Below are positions 9,460 through 18,792 of a DNA stretch of 64,000 nt, piece by piece. The stretch's first letter is position 1, and each line of letters opens with the position of its first letter. A model generated the notes under the pieces. That model was not told where the DNA came from and searched no databases. It saw only the letters and a list, made by a program, of their open reading frames with translations. The DNA comes from Clostridium sp. (GTDB lineage Bacteria > Bacteroidota > Bacteroidia > Bacteroidales > Muribaculaceae). The stretch lies in assembly GCA_023663805.1 (NCBI GenBank), contig JAMPGR010000003.1:32800-96799 (forward strand), read 5' to 3'. Both the position numbers and the translations under genes were made by a program.

Positions 9460-10686
9460 ATGAAAAAGACATTGTTAATCGGACTCGCCTTGATCGCCGG
9501 CCTGGGCCTTTCGGCCCAGCAGAGCGTTCTGAAAGAGGTCGAGAGAAGCCTTAAATCGTCGGCGAGCGCTACCCAGGCACTCAACGATATCCAGCCCGCG
9601 CTGACCAACCCCGAGACCGCCGAACTCGCCGAGACCTGGACCCTCGCCGGACGCGCCGGATTCGACGTCTACCAGGAGTCGATCCTTCTCCAGGCAACGG
9701 GCCAGCAGCTCAGCCCCGAACAGCAGGACGCCGCCGCCGGCGCGCTCCTCGACGGATTCGGATACTACCTCCACGCCCTGCCCCTCGACACCGTTGTCGA
9801 CGCCAAGGGAAAGACGAAGACAAAATACTCGAAAGATATCGTAAAACATATCAATCAGAAATATGAAGACCTGCGTAACGCCGGCGTAATGGCATGGCAG
9901 AACGCGGACTACGACCGCGCCTATAACATTTGGGAACTCTATCTGACTCTCCCGACCAACCCGGTCCTCGGCAAGAACGCCCCGAAGGCTGCGGTCGACA
10001 CAATCCAGGGTGAGATCATGTGGAACCAGGCAATCGCCCGTCTTCTGACTAACGACAATGCCGGAGCTCTCGCAAAGTTCCAGCAGATGGAAGGCTATAA
10101 CTTCATGCCCGAAGACTACTATGCCTACGCTATGACCGCCGCCCAGGCTGTCGGAAACGACGAACTCGCCAACGAATATGCCCGCAAAGGTCTCGAGAAC
10201 GCCAAGACTAACGAGTCGAAGACCGGCTTCATCGCCCAGTTGATCAACACCGAACTGAACAACAAGAATTACACCGCCGCCAACAAACTCGTCAACGACG
10301 CCCTCGAAACAACTCCTGAATCGGAAGTCGACCTCCGCGCCCAGCTCTACGACATCCTCGGCTCTATCGCCGAGAACGCCGAGAACCTCGACGAGGCTGC
10401 CGGATATTTCAAGAAGGCAATCGAAACGAACCCCAACTACGGGAAGGGATACTTCGACTACGGCCGTATTCTCTATAACCGCGCCCTCGCCCTCGACGAC
10501 ACCCTCGACAGCGAAGCCGACCGCGATGCCCGGGCTGTCCCGATGTTCAAGGAAGCCGCCGGCTATTTCGAAAAAGCCTATGAACTCGACGACAACCTGA
10601 GCCAGGTTCCCGGAGCGCTCTACCGCCTCTACTACCGCCTCGGCCCGGGCTACGAAGACAAAGCCTCCTACTGGGAGAATCTCTGA
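9460..10686 (+). CDS. Secreted tetratricopeptide-repeat protein
   Basis: A 408-residue protein with a signal peptide (MKKTLLIGLALIAGLGLSAQ) and helical repeats typical of TPRs. The clearest are in the second half, for example LDEAAGYFKKAIETNPNYGKGYFDYGRILY followed by MFKEAAGYFEKAYELDD. TPR arrays usually mediate protein contacts, and with the signal peptide this one probably works in the periplasm. It follows gyrA and ends at a good terminator, so the two may share a transcript. The partner is unknown; conserved Bacteroidales TPR proteins of this length are generally uncharacterised. Confidence 0.85.
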   Translation: MKKTLLIGLALIAGLGLSAQQSVLKEVERSLKSSASATQALNDIQPALTNPETAELAETWTLAGRAGFDVYQESILLQATGQQLSPEQQDAAAGALLDGFGYYLHALPLDTVVDAKGKTKTKYSKDIVKHINQKYEDLRNAGVMAWQNADYDRAYNIWELYLTLPTNPVLGKNAPKAAVDTIQGEIMWNQAIARLLTNDNAGALAKFQQMEGYNFMPEDYYAYAMTAAQAVGNDELANEYARKGLENAKTNESKTGFIAQLINTELNNKNYTAANKLVNDALETTPESEVDLRAQLYDILGSIAENAENLDEAAGYFKKAIETNPNYGKGYFDYGRILYNRALALDDTLDSEADRDARAVPMFKEAAGYFEKAYELDDNLSQVPGALYRLYYRLGPGYEDKASYWENL

Positions 10687-10722
10687 TATCCCTCCGGATA
10701 GAAAACTAATCTCGACTGATAA

Positions 10723-10772
10723 GGGGAACGGATTGGCATGGTGTCGGAACCGTCAGTCCGTTCCCGTTTTTT
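10723..10772 (+). terminator. Rho-independent terminator after the TPR gene
   Basis: GGGAACGGATTG pairs with CAGTCCGTTCCC (one G-U pair) across an ~18-base loop and is followed by a run of six T. Confidence 0.85.
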
Positions 10773-10790
10773 AACCCTTAGAATCGCAAC

Positions 10791-11345
10791 ATGGCCGATA
10801 CAATCCATCAATTCGATCAGGCGCTCAGACAGTGCCGCGATATTTTTGTCAGAAAACTGAGTGATTACGGTGCGTCGTGGCGCATCATGCGTTCCGAGTC
10901 AATAACCGACCAGCTCTATATCAAGGCCAAACGGATCCGGACCCTCGAAAGCGGATGCAAGGCGAGCGTCGACGAGGGAATCCTCCCCGAGTTCATGGCG
11001 ATTGTCAACTACTCGGCTGTCGCCCTGATCCAGACAGCCCGCGGGGCTGCCGACTCTGTCGATATCGACAACCAGACCGCACTCGAGGCCTACGACAGGG
11101 CAATCGCCGTCAGCCGCGACCTGATGATCGCCAAGAACCATGACTACAACGAGGCGTGGCGTTCGATGCGTGTCAAATCCTATACAGACTTTATTCTGAC
11201 AAAACTTGCCCGGATCAAACAGATTGAAGATAACGACGGAACAACCATTATCTCCGAGGGGGTCGACGGAAACTATATGGACATAATGAACTACGCCGTG
11301 TTCGGCATAATCAAACTGACTGAGCGCGATGGTGGAGAAGCGTGA
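10791..11345 (+). CDS. DUF1599 (nucleotide-modification-associated) domain protein
   Basis: A 184-residue protein made of two tandem copies of the same helical unit. Copy one (residues ~8-50) includes CRDIFVRKLSDYGASWRIMR; copy two (~103-145) includes SRDLMIAKNHDYNEAWRSMR. The shared K-x2-DY-x3-W-R-x-MR core is characteristic of DUF1599. The family's biochemical role is not established. The gene overlaps the following DoxX-like gene by 17 bases, a pairing common in Bacteroidetes, which implies translational coupling. It begins 19 bases after the upstream terminator and no canonical promoter was found in that short gap. Confidence 0.88.
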   Translation: MADTIHQFDQALRQCRDIFVRKLSDYGASWRIMRSESITDQLYIKAKRIRTLESGCKASVDEGILPEFMAIVNYSAVALIQTARGAADSVDIDNQTALEAYDRAIAVSRDLMIAKNHDYNEAWRSMRVKSYTDFILTKLARIKQIEDNDGTTIISEGVDGNYMDIMNYAVFGIIKLTERDGGEA

Positions 11346-12618
11346 ATCCTGGACCGACCGCCATCCTGCCGCGCTGAAAGCGATCGTCTGGGTCCTGCGT
11401 CTGGTTGTCGGCGGGGTTTTTGTTGTCTCAGGCCTGAGCAAATCGATAGACCTCTGGGGGTTCGTCTACAAGATCGAGGAATATCTCGATGTATGGAACC
11501 TGCCGGTCTGGCGGTCGCTGTCGTTCGTTGTGGCAGTTGTATTGGCCGGGACCGAATTCGTCAGTGGAGCGATGTTGCTGCTCGGCGCGTTCCGGAAGTC
11601 GGTCGTCTGGTGGATGCTTCTTATGATGGCGGGGATGCTTCCGCTGACACTCTATATCTATCTTGCCGACCCGGTCAGCGACTGCGGATGCTTCGGAGAC
11701 TTCCTGATTCTGTCGAACGGCGCGACTTTCGCGAAAAATATTTTCCTTTCGGCTGCACTCGTTTTCCTCGCTGTCTATAATCGCCGCGCCGGATATATCT
11801 ATAATCCATACATCCAGTGGATTCCTCTGGTGCTATGTTCGGTCTATGTACTTGCGGTAGGGCTGATCGGATACAATATCCAGCCGCTGGTCGATTTCCG
11901 CAGTTTCGCTCCCGGAACCGAACTGCTTCCGGCTGACGATGACGATGACAACGACGAGGCTGAAATCGAGTTCCTCTACAGGCGCGACGGCGAGACCCGC
12001 GCGTTCGCAATCGACAATCTGCCGGACTCGACATGGACCTTCGTCGACCGTGTCGGTTCAGATATGGCCTCCGGCTCCCGGACAGACTTCGTTATTGTCG
12101 AAGACGGCTATGACATTGCTCCGGAGATTATCTCGACCGAAGGGGAACAGATAATCCTGACAATACCTGAGTTCAATCGCGCCGACATATCCTACACCCT
12201 GCTTCTCAACGAAATCTACGAACGAGAACAGTTGCGGGGCGGGTCGATGGTTTGCCTGATCGGAGGAGGGGAGGAGGCTGTCGAAGTCTGGAAAGACTAT
12301 TCGCTCGCTTCATATCCGGTCTATGCGGCCGAGCCAACACTGATTAAGGAACTCGCCCGCGGAAACATGGCTCTCGTCTGTCTCGAAGATGGGATTGTCA
12401 CCTGGAAAAGGACTGTCTCGTCGATGTCGCTCGACGATGACAACGGCAGTGGTTATGACCCCTCGGGAGTCGTCGGGCTAATCGTCACCGACGGTCCGGA
12501 GGTACTGATGACTCTGACTCTCGTGCTTGTTTGTGCTCTTGCACTTTTTGCTACGCCGCTGTTTTTCCAAATGCTCAGTCGGATAAAATTCAAAAGAAAA
12601 CCGAAGAAATCCCACTAA
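11329..12618 (+). CDS. DoxX/MauE-like membrane protein with redox motif
   Basis: A 429-residue inner-membrane protein. About four transmembrane helices occupy residues 15-150, another lies near 165-185 and one near the C-terminus (~395-415). In between is a large extracytoplasmic region with acidic DDDDDNDEAE. The motif SDCGCFGDF near residue 119 is the hallmark of the Bacteroidetes DoxX/MauE-like (BT_3928-type) family and suggests a thiol redox or electron-transfer role. That role is inference. The start overlaps the end of the DUF1599 gene. A new promoter lies just after the stop, so this two-gene operon ends here. Confidence 0.85.
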   Translation: MVEKRESWTDRHPAALKAIVWVLRLVVGGVFVVSGLSKSIDLWGFVYKIEEYLDVWNLPVWRSLSFVVAVVLAGTEFVSGAMLLLGAFRKSVVWWMLLMMAGMLPLTLYIYLADPVSDCGCFGDFLILSNGATFAKNIFLSAALVFLAVYNRRAGYIYNPYIQWIPLVLCSVYVLAVGLIGYNIQPLVDFRSFAPGTELLPADDDDDNDEAEIEFLYRRDGETRAFAIDNLPDSTWTFVDRVGSDMASGSRTDFVIVEDGYDIAPEIISTEGEQIILTIPEFNRADISYTLLLNEIYEREQLRGGSMVCLIGGGEEAVEVWKDYSLASYPVYAAEPTLIKELARGNMALVCLEDGIVTWKRTVSSMSLDDDNGSGYDPSGVVGLIVTDGPEVLMTLTLVLVCALALFATPLFFQMLSRIKFKRKPKKSH

Positions 12619-12634
12619 CTTCGAAACTATTTAG

Positions 12635-12642
12635 TAATTTTG
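12635..12642 (+). promoter_or_regulatory. -7 box that fixes the sppA start
   Basis: TAATTTTG lies 17 bases after the previous stop. Transcription from it would begin near 12649, which excludes any sppA start upstream and supports ATG 12715. Confidence 0.6.
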
Positions 12643-12714
12643 CATTCCGGAGAGGATAGCATTGTCATTCCCGACTCCGAAAGCAAAATAAACGAACAAA
12701 TCAGATTTGTCATA

Positions 12715-14484
12715 ATGCGTCAGTTTTTTATAAACTTCATGGCCGTATTGGCCGGTTTCTGGATCTCCTTTTTCCTGGCAATCGTCGGGTTTTTCCTGTT
12801 TGTCGGAATTGTCGCGTCGGTCGGTACATCTCCGGCTGGATCGGCGGTCACTTCCGTCTCGAAACATTCGGTCCTGCGGATCGACCTGAACACCGAGATC
12901 TCGGAGCGCCGCTCGGCTTCGGACGAATTTTCGTCGTTTATGGCTGACGGCCGCGAATCGATGCCGCTCAACACGCTCCTCGCCGCGATCCGATATGCCG
13001 AAACCGATAGGGATATCGACGGAATCGTGATTGTTCCCTCGGGGGGCGGTGGCGGCATGGCACAGACCGAGTCCCTCGTCCGCCAGTTACGCCGGTTCCG
13101 CGAAAGCGGGAAGTGGATCTACTCCTACGGCGACAACTACACACAGGGAAACTACTGGGTCTCTTCCGTCTCAGATTCGATTTTTGTCAACCCGATCGGA
13201 TCTGTCGATGTCCATGGCCTGTCATCGACGACGCTCTATTTCAAATCGCTGCTCGACCGCCTCGGAATCGACATCCAGGTCGTCAAAGTCGGAACCTTCA
13301 AGAGCGCAGTCGAACCCTACCTGCTCGAATCGATGAGCGAGGCCAACCGTCTGCAGCAGGAGGTCTTCCTCGGACGCATGTGGAAACGTATCGCGGGCGA
13401 AATCGCCGAAGCACGCGACATAACGGTTGCCGAACTTAATTCAGCCGCTGACTCCTGCGCATATGCCCGTCCGCTCGGGTTCCTGCTCGACAACGGTCTG
13501 GTCGACCGCGCGATGTATGCCCACGAATTTCGTGACTTCATAAGCGACCTGACCGACCAGGAGGATCCGCGCTACGTCGACCTTGCCGACTATATCTCGG
13601 CGCGCGACATAAAGCCATTCGAGAACAAGGGACGCTCGAAAATCGCCGTTCTCTACGCGACCGGCGAAATAACCGACGACAGCGGCGACGGAATTGTCGG
13701 GGCGGACATGGTCCCGATGATCTTCGATCTCGCCGAGGAGGATGACATCTGCGGCCTGATTCTCCGCGTCAACTCCGGCGGAGGCAGTGCCTTCGCCTCG
13801 GAGCAGATCTGGGAAGCTCTCGAACGCTACAAGGAGAAGACCGGAAATCCGTTCTATGTCTCGATGAGCGACTATGCGGCCTCGGGGGGATACTACATCT
13901 CCTGCGGCGCCGACTCGATTTTCGCCGAGCCCCTGACCCTGACCGGGTCGATCGGCATCTTCGGAATGATACCCTGCGCAGAAAAACTGATGAAGGACAA
14001 AATCGGAATCAACGCCGAAACAGTCGCGACCAATCCCTCCGGAGCATATCCGACCCTCTACTCGATGATGACCCCCGGACAGCGCGGTGCCCTGCAGCAG
14101 ATGGTCAACAACGGCTATGAACTCTTCACGAGCCGCGTCGCTCAGGGACGTCACATTTCGCAGGATTCTGTCAAGATGATTGCCGAAGGCCGCGTCTGGG
14201 ACGGGCAGACCGCACTCGAAATCGGCCTCGTCGACCGCCTCGGCGGTCTCGACGACGCGATCGCTTCTATGAAACAACTGCTCGACATCGAGAAATGCGA
14301 AATCGTCGAGTATCCCGACGTCGACTTCAACTTCTGGCGCGAGATGAAACGCTCCTTCCGCGGAATACGAGCCGAATTCGTCAGCCGAGAACTCGGCGAT
14401 TTGGCCCCGTGTGTCGAAGTCGCCGCGCTCCTGCGTGACGCCGCTCCGCTGCAGTGCCGCATGACCCCGATGATTATCGAATAG
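12715..14484 (+). CDS. sppA: Signal peptide peptidase SppA (67-kDa type)
   Basis: A membrane-anchored Ser/Lys protease that degrades cleaved signal peptides. The 589 residues begin MRQFFINFMAVLAGFW with one N-terminal transmembrane helix. Two duplicated SppA domains follow, as in the E. coli-type enzyme. The catalytic lysine is Lys196 (GTFKSAVEPYLL) and the nucleophile is Ser390 (DYAASGGYYIS). An in-frame TTG at 12640 would add 25 residues but falls inside the promoter, so ATG 12715 was chosen. lpxK starts 35 bases after the stop, and the genes form an sppA-lpxK-pnp-thiL series. Confidence 0.95.
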   Translation: MRQFFINFMAVLAGFWISFFLAIVGFFLFVGIVASVGTSPAGSAVTSVSKHSVLRIDLNTEISERRSASDEFSSFMADGRESMPLNTLLAAIRYAETDRDIDGIVIVPSGGGGGMAQTESLVRQLRRFRESGKWIYSYGDNYTQGNYWVSSVSDSIFVNPIGSVDVHGLSSTTLYFKSLLDRLGIDIQVVKVGTFKSAVEPYLLESMSEANRLQQEVFLGRMWKRIAGEIAEARDITVAELNSAADSCAYARPLGFLLDNGLVDRAMYAHEFRDFISDLTDQEDPRYVDLADYISARDIKPFENKGRSKIAVLYATGEITDDSGDGIVGADMVPMIFDLAEEDDICGLILRVNSGGGSAFASEQIWEALERYKEKTGNPFYVSMSDYAASGGYYISCGADSIFAEPLTLTGSIGIFGMIPCAEKLMKDKIGINAETVATNPSGAYPTLYSMMTPGQRGALQQMVNNGYELFTSRVAQGRHISQDSVKMIAEGRVWDGQTALEIGLVDRLGGLDDAIASMKQLLDIEKCEIVEYPDVDFNFWREMKRSFRGIRAEFVSRELGDLAPCVEVAALLRDAAPLQCRMTPMIIE

Positions 14485-14519
14485 ACCCCGAATCAACAAC
14501 GCCCGACAACAACAGCCCT

Positions 14520-15614
14520 ATGGCACGCAATAAACTACTGTCCGCACTGATTCTCGCCCCCGCCTCGCTGGTCTACGGAGCGTGTGTCGGCGTGCGCAAC
14601 TGGCTGTTCAACCGCGGAATCCTGAAGAGCGAGAGTTTCGACATCCCGGTTGTAGTCGTCGGTAACATCGCCGTCGGCGGCACCGGAAAGACCCCCCACG
14701 TCGAGTATCTTGTCGAACAGATGCGCCACAGTTTCAATGTCGCTGTCCTCTCGCGCGGATACCGCCGGCGTACCTCTGGGTTCGTCCTGGCCGGAAATAA
14801 CTCGACCGTCGACCAGATTGGCGACGAACCGCTCCAGATCTATCGTAAGTTCGGGCGGACAGTTTCAGTCGCCGTATGCGAAAAACGTGTCAAAGGGATC
14901 AACCGCTTGCGCGAGGAACGACCCGAAACCAGCATGGTCATCCTCGACGACGCGTTCCAGCACCGTTATGTCCATCCGACCGTCGCCGTCGTCCTGACCG
15001 ACTTCTCCCGTCCGGCCTACGACGACAGCCTGCTCCCTTACGGCCGTCTGCGCGAGCCGATGGGAGCCCTGAACCGCGCCGACATAGTTGTCGTGACGAA
15101 ATGTCCGCCTGATGTGCGCCCTATGGATCTGCGTCTTGTCCGACAGAATCTGAATCTCTACCCCTGGCAGAAACTGTTCTTCTCGACATTCGAATACGGC
15201 GCTCCGGTCCCGGTCTTCCCCGACGCCGCCCCGGCGCCGCTGTCGCTCGCGTCGCTGACCGAATACGACAATCTGATCTCCTTTACCGGAATCGAGAACC
15301 CCCGGCCGCTGCTGCGCTATCTGCGGCGCCACCGCGCGAAGGTCAAGGTCATGCGCTATCCCGACCACCATTACTTTACCACCTCAGACCTCGAGAACCT
15401 CAGCAAACGTTACCAGCGGCTGAAAGGAAGACAGCGCTATATCGTGACGACCGAAAAGGACGCGATGCGTCTGCGGGGGAATCCCGATTTCCCTGACGAA
15501 CTGAAAAGCCTGATTTACTATATCCCGGTCGGCGTCCGCTTCCTCGATTCGTCAGACGATGTCGACTTCGGTACGACAGTTCGTGCCATTATAAAGAAAA
15601 AAACAATCTCATAA
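14520..15614 (+). CDS. lpxK: Tetraacyldisaccharide 4'-kinase
   Basis: Phosphorylates the 4' position of the lipid A disaccharide precursor at the inner membrane. From ATG 14520 it has 364 residues, a normal length. The P-loop is VGNIAVGGTGKTP (about residues 47-59), followed by the LSRGYRR motif and the DDAFQHR block typical of LpxK. A longer frame reaching back to ATG 14454 overlaps sppA and adds 22 unrelated-looking residues, so it was not used. pnp follows after 16 bases. The lpxK-pnp-thiL order is common in Bacteroidales. Confidence 0.95.
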   Translation: MARNKLLSALILAPASLVYGACVGVRNWLFNRGILKSESFDIPVVVVGNIAVGGTGKTPHVEYLVEQMRHSFNVAVLSRGYRRRTSGFVLAGNNSTVDQIGDEPLQIYRKFGRTVSVAVCEKRVKGINRLREERPETSMVILDDAFQHRYVHPTVAVVLTDFSRPAYDDSLLPYGRLREPMGALNRADIVVVTKCPPDVRPMDLRLVRQNLNLYPWQKLFFSTFEYGAPVPVFPDAAPAPLSLASLTEYDNLISFTGIENPRPLLRYLRRHRAKVKVMRYPDHHYFTTSDLENLSKRYQRLKGRQRYIVTTEKDAMRLRGNPDFPDELKSLIYYIPVGVRFLDSSDDVDFGTTVRAIIKKKTIS

Positions 15615-15630
15615 CCATAAAAATACGACT

Positions 15631-16449
15631 ATGGACATGCTCGAAATGATAGACCGCTCGGCCGACTATATCCGCTCGCGGGCCGGAGAGATCCCGACAA
15701 CAGCCATTATCCTCGGAACAGGACTCGGCGCGCTTGTTGATCACATTGAAAACAAACAGTATATCCCCTATAAGGAAATTCCTAACTTCCCCGTCTCGAC
15801 TGTCGAAGGCCACAGCGGAAACCTGATTATCGGCACACTCGGCGACAAACCGGTCATGGCGATGCAGGGACGCTTCCACTACTACGAAGGCTACGACATG
15901 AAGCAGGTAACGTTCCCCGTCCGCGTCATGCACCGCCTCGGCGTCAAGACCCTCTTCGTCAGCAACGCAGCCGGCGGAATGAACAAAGAGTTCCGTGTCG
16001 GCGACATCATGGTCATCACCGACCATATCAACCTCTTCCCCGAGAATCCCCTCCGCGGAAAGAACTACGAGGAACTCGGCCCGCGTTTCCCGGCGATGAC
16101 CGAGGCCTATAACCACCGCCTGATTGCCCTCGCCGACCAGATCGCCGCCGAGAAGTCTATCAGGCTGATGCACGGCGTCTATGTCGGAACACCCGGCCCG
16201 ACGTTCGAAACCCCCGCCGAGTATGAATATTTCCGGATTATCGGAGGTGACGCCGTCGGGATGTCGACAGTTCCGGAGGTAATCGTCGCAAACCACGCCG
16301 GAATGCAGGTCTTCGGCGTGTCGGTCATCACAGACCTAGGCGGAAAGGATGTGACCGACGTGCCGACCCACGAAGAGGTCCAGCTCGCTGCCCAGGCAGC
16401 CCAGCCCCGGATGATGGAGATTATGAAGGAACTGATCGGACGCGCCTGA
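15631..16449 (+). CDS. punA: Purine nucleoside phosphorylase (class I, trimeric type)
   Basis: Cleaves inosine or guanosine with phosphate to give the free base and ribose 1-phosphate in purine salvage. The 272 residues carry ILGTGLG near the N-terminus (phosphate site), VEGHSGNL, and the NAAGGMNKEF motif of PNP/MTAP enzymes. The stretch GPTFETPAEYEYFRIIGGDAVGMSTVPEV is characteristic of PNP rather than MTAP. It sits between lpxK and thiL with gaps of 16 and 21 bases, so it is probably co-transcribed. Confidence 0.95.
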   Translation: MDMLEMIDRSADYIRSRAGEIPTTAIILGTGLGALVDHIENKQYIPYKEIPNFPVSTVEGHSGNLIIGTLGDKPVMAMQGRFHYYEGYDMKQVTFPVRVMHRLGVKTLFVSNAAGGMNKEFRVGDIMVITDHINLFPENPLRGKNYEELGPRFPAMTEAYNHRLIALADQIAAEKSIRLMHGVYVGTPGPTFETPAEYEYFRIIGGDAVGMSTVPEVIVANHAGMQVFGVSVITDLGGKDVTDVPTHEEVQLAAQAAQPRMMEIMKELIGRA

Positions 16450-16470
16450 CCCGTAATCCTCCCGAACATT

Positions 16471-17508
16471 ATGGAAGTACGACAGACAGAAATATCGACT
16501 GTAGGCGAATTCGGGCTGATTGACCGTATCACCGGGGGAATCGAACCGGTCAACCCCTCGACAATCAAAGGGGTCGGAGACGATGCCGCCGTGCTTCGTT
16601 TCCCGGCTGACACGGATGTGCTGGTCACGACCGATATGCTTCTTGAAGGGGTCCATTTCGACCTGACCTACGTTCCGCTGAAACATCTCGGATATAAGAG
16701 CGCGGTCGTCAATTTCTCAGACATCTACGCGATGGGCGGCACCCCCCGCCAACTGACCGTAGGTCTCGGCATATCGAGCCGCTTCACCGTCGAACATATC
16801 GAGGCCCTCTACGCCGGACTCCGCCTTGCCTGCGAGGTCTACGGCGTTGATCTCGTCGGCGGCGACACAACCGGATCCCATTCCGGACTCGTCATCTCCG
16901 CGACCTGCATCGGCGATGTTCCGAAAGGGGAGGCCGTCGGGCGTGACGGCGCCCGCGACACCGACCTGATCTGCGTATCCGGTGACCTCGGCGCGGCCTA
17001 TATGGGACTTCAGTTGCTCGAGCGCGAGAAAATAGCCTCGGCCGGACAATCAGATTTCATTCCTAAATTCGAAGGAAAAGAATATCTGGTCGAACGGCAA
17101 CTGAAACCTGAGGCACGCCGCGACATTGTCGCCGAACTTCGCGAGGCGGGAATCCGCCCGACATCGATGATGGATATCAGCGACGGACTCTCCTCCGAAC
17201 TGCTCCATATCTGCCACGCGAGCCATACCGGCTGCCGTATCTACGAAGACCGTATCCCGATCGACTACCAGACCGCAGTTATGGCCGAAGAACTCGGCAT
17301 GAACCTAGTCACGGCGGCGATGAACGGGGGCGAAGACTACGAACTGCTCTTCACTGTCCCGCTCAGCGCACACGAGGAGGTCTCGCGCCTCGGAGGCATC
17401 CGCGTAATCGGCCATATCACCCGCGAAGACCTCGGCTGCGCGATGATCACGCGCGACGGTGCGGAAATTGAACTTAAAGCCCAGGGATTCAATCATATGG
17501 CTGAATGA
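16471..17508 (+). CDS. thiL: Thiamine-monophosphate kinase
   Basis: Makes thiamine diphosphate from thiamine monophosphate using ATP. The 345 residues show GDDAAVLRFP (Mg/ATP site), TTDMLLEGVHFD, and SDIYAMGGTPRQL, all standard ThiL/PurM-superfamily motifs, and MNGGEDYELLFTV near the C-terminus. It is the last gene of the sppA-lpxK-pnp-thiL run; rpmH behind it has its own promoter. No TPP riboswitch was seen upstream. Confidence 0.95.
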   Translation: MEVRQTEISTVGEFGLIDRITGGIEPVNPSTIKGVGDDAAVLRFPADTDVLVTTDMLLEGVHFDLTYVPLKHLGYKSAVVNFSDIYAMGGTPRQLTVGLGISSRFTVEHIEALYAGLRLACEVYGVDLVGGDTTGSHSGLVISATCIGDVPKGEAVGRDGARDTDLICVSGDLGAAYMGLQLLEREKIASAGQSDFIPKFEGKEYLVERQLKPEARRDIVAELREAGIRPTSMMDISDGLSSELLHICHASHTGCRIYEDRIPIDYQTAVMAEELGMNLVTAAMNGGEDYELLFTVPLSAHEEVSRLGGIRVIGHITREDLGCAMITRDGAEIELKAQGFNHMAE

Positions 17509-17564
17509 CTACGGCTGGTGTCTGACGAAAAGTGAAACTTTAGGCGAAGTTTGAGGGCCAATGG

Positions 17565-17596
17565 TTTGCGTAAATCAAAATAAAATCATAAATTTG
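17565..17596 (+). promoter_or_regulatory. Canonical promoter for rpmH
   Basis: TTTG (17565-17568), a 20-base spacer and TAAATTTG (17589-17596) match the Bacteroidetes consensus. The leader to ATG 17642 is about 40 bases. Confidence 0.8.
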
Positions 17597-17641
17597 CACC
17601 TCGAAAACGCCACGAAAATAACAAAATAACATATAAAGGCA

Positions 17642-17797
17642 ATGAAAAGAACATATCAACCTTCTAACAGAAAGAGAGTTAACAAGCACGGATTCCGTGA
17701 AAGAATGTCTACACCCGACGGCCGCAAGGTGCTCGCACGTCGCCGCGCAAAAGGCCGTCTCCGCCTGACTGTCTCCTGCTCGATCGGCGGCAAGTGA
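17642..17797 (+). CDS. rpmH: 50S ribosomal protein L34
   Basis: A 51-residue, highly basic protein beginning [18 protein letters not shown], with the conserved [19 protein letters not shown] core of L34. It binds 23S rRNA in the large subunit. It is bracketed by its own canonical promoter and a strong terminator, so it forms a single-gene unit. The usual neighbours rnpA and dnaA are absent, as is normal for Bacteroidetes. Confidence 0.97.
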   Translation: MKRTYQPSNRKRVNKHGFRERMSTPDGRKVLARRRAKGRLRLTVSCSIGGK

Positions 17798-17846
17798 TTT
17801 TCACGAACCTGATAACCCTCCGCGATTGTCCGGAAATCTAAAAAAC

Positions 17847-17880
17847 AAGCTGTCATATCCCCATATGGCGGCTTTTTTTT
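17847..17880 (+). terminator. Rho-independent terminator after rpmH
   Basis: AAGCTGTCATAT pairs with ATATGGCGGCTT (two G-U pairs) around a CCCC loop, followed by eight T. Confidence 0.9.
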
Positions 17881-17911
17881 GTTGTCAGCAACCATATAAT
17901 ACACTCCTCCG

Positions 17912-18751
17912 ATGACTTCAATCATAAAACGCGCCCTGACCGGAACCGTCTATGTCGCGGCGATCGTTCTGTCGCTGTTATTCACAGACTGGCTCTTTCC
18001 GGCGCTGATGCTCCTGTTCGTTATCTTCGGACTGCTCGAGTATGCCCGCCTCGTCGACAGCGAAAACAAACTCCGTTTCAGCCTGTCGACTGCGTTCGAC
18101 ATCTTCTTCGCCCTGATACTCGTTCTACCGCCGGTTTTCCGCAGCGAACACTATGTGTTCATCGCCATGGCTGCGCTTTTGGTTTATTTTCCGCTCCGCT
18201 TTGTCCTCCAGTTGTTCCTTCCGGCGACTGACAAACCGCTGTCGGACGTAGGCCGCTCGTTCGTATCGATATGGTGGATAGTCATTCCGCTGTTCATGCT
18301 CCAACTGCTGATGCCGATGATCGAAAGCGGGATCAGGATGCGCCAGACTCTCCTCGTCATGTTTATTATGATCTGGCTGAACGACACCGGAGCCTATTGT
18401 TTCGGATCACGTTTCGGACGCCACCGCCTTTTCGAGCGCATATCGCCGAAGAAATCGTGGGAGGGATTCTGGGGAGGACTCTTCGTGACGGCCCTGTTCG
18501 GATACTTCGCCCCGATGCTGTTTGTCCATATCCCGATGGGATCCTGGCGTGGGCTCGTATTCGGCATCCTTGTCAGCGTCGTCGCGACCCTCGGCGACCT
18601 CGTCGAGTCGATGTTTAAGCGCGCCCTCCATGTCAAAGACAGCGGGAATATCCTTCCGGGCCACGGCGGCATCCTCGACCGCGTCGACTCGCTCCTCTTT
18701 GTCGCTCCGATGACATTCTGGTTTATCGTTCTGACCGGCATAATCAGATAA
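17912..18751 (+). CDS. cdsA: Phosphatidate cytidylyltransferase (CDP-diglyceride synthase)
   Basis: Makes CDP-diacylglycerol from phosphatidate and CTP at the inner membrane, the branch point of phospholipid synthesis. The 279 residues contain about seven hydrophobic helices. The CDS signature is clear near residues 227-254: MFKRALHVKDSGNILPGHGG followed by ILDRVDS. The start ATG 17912 lies 32 bases after the rpmH terminator. purM follows after 41 bases on the same strand. Confidence 0.95.
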   Translation: MTSIIKRALTGTVYVAAIVLSLLFTDWLFPALMLLFVIFGLLEYARLVDSENKLRFSLSTAFDIFFALILVLPPVFRSEHYVFIAMAALLVYFPLRFVLQLFLPATDKPLSDVGRSFVSIWWIVIPLFMLQLLMPMIESGIRMRQTLLVMFIMIWLNDTGAYCFGSRFGRHRLFERISPKKSWEGFWGGLFVTALFGYFAPMLFVHIPMGSWRGLVFGILVSVVATLGDLVESMFKRALHVKDSGNILPGHGGILDRVDSLLFVAPMTFWFIVLTGIIR

Positions 18752-18792
18752 CTCCATACCAACTATTCTCCGACCAACAACCATATATTCCT

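Noticed and set aside
12640..12714. Upstream TTG start for sppA
   Set aside because: It lies inside the promoter; ATG 12715 gives a normal SppA N-terminus.
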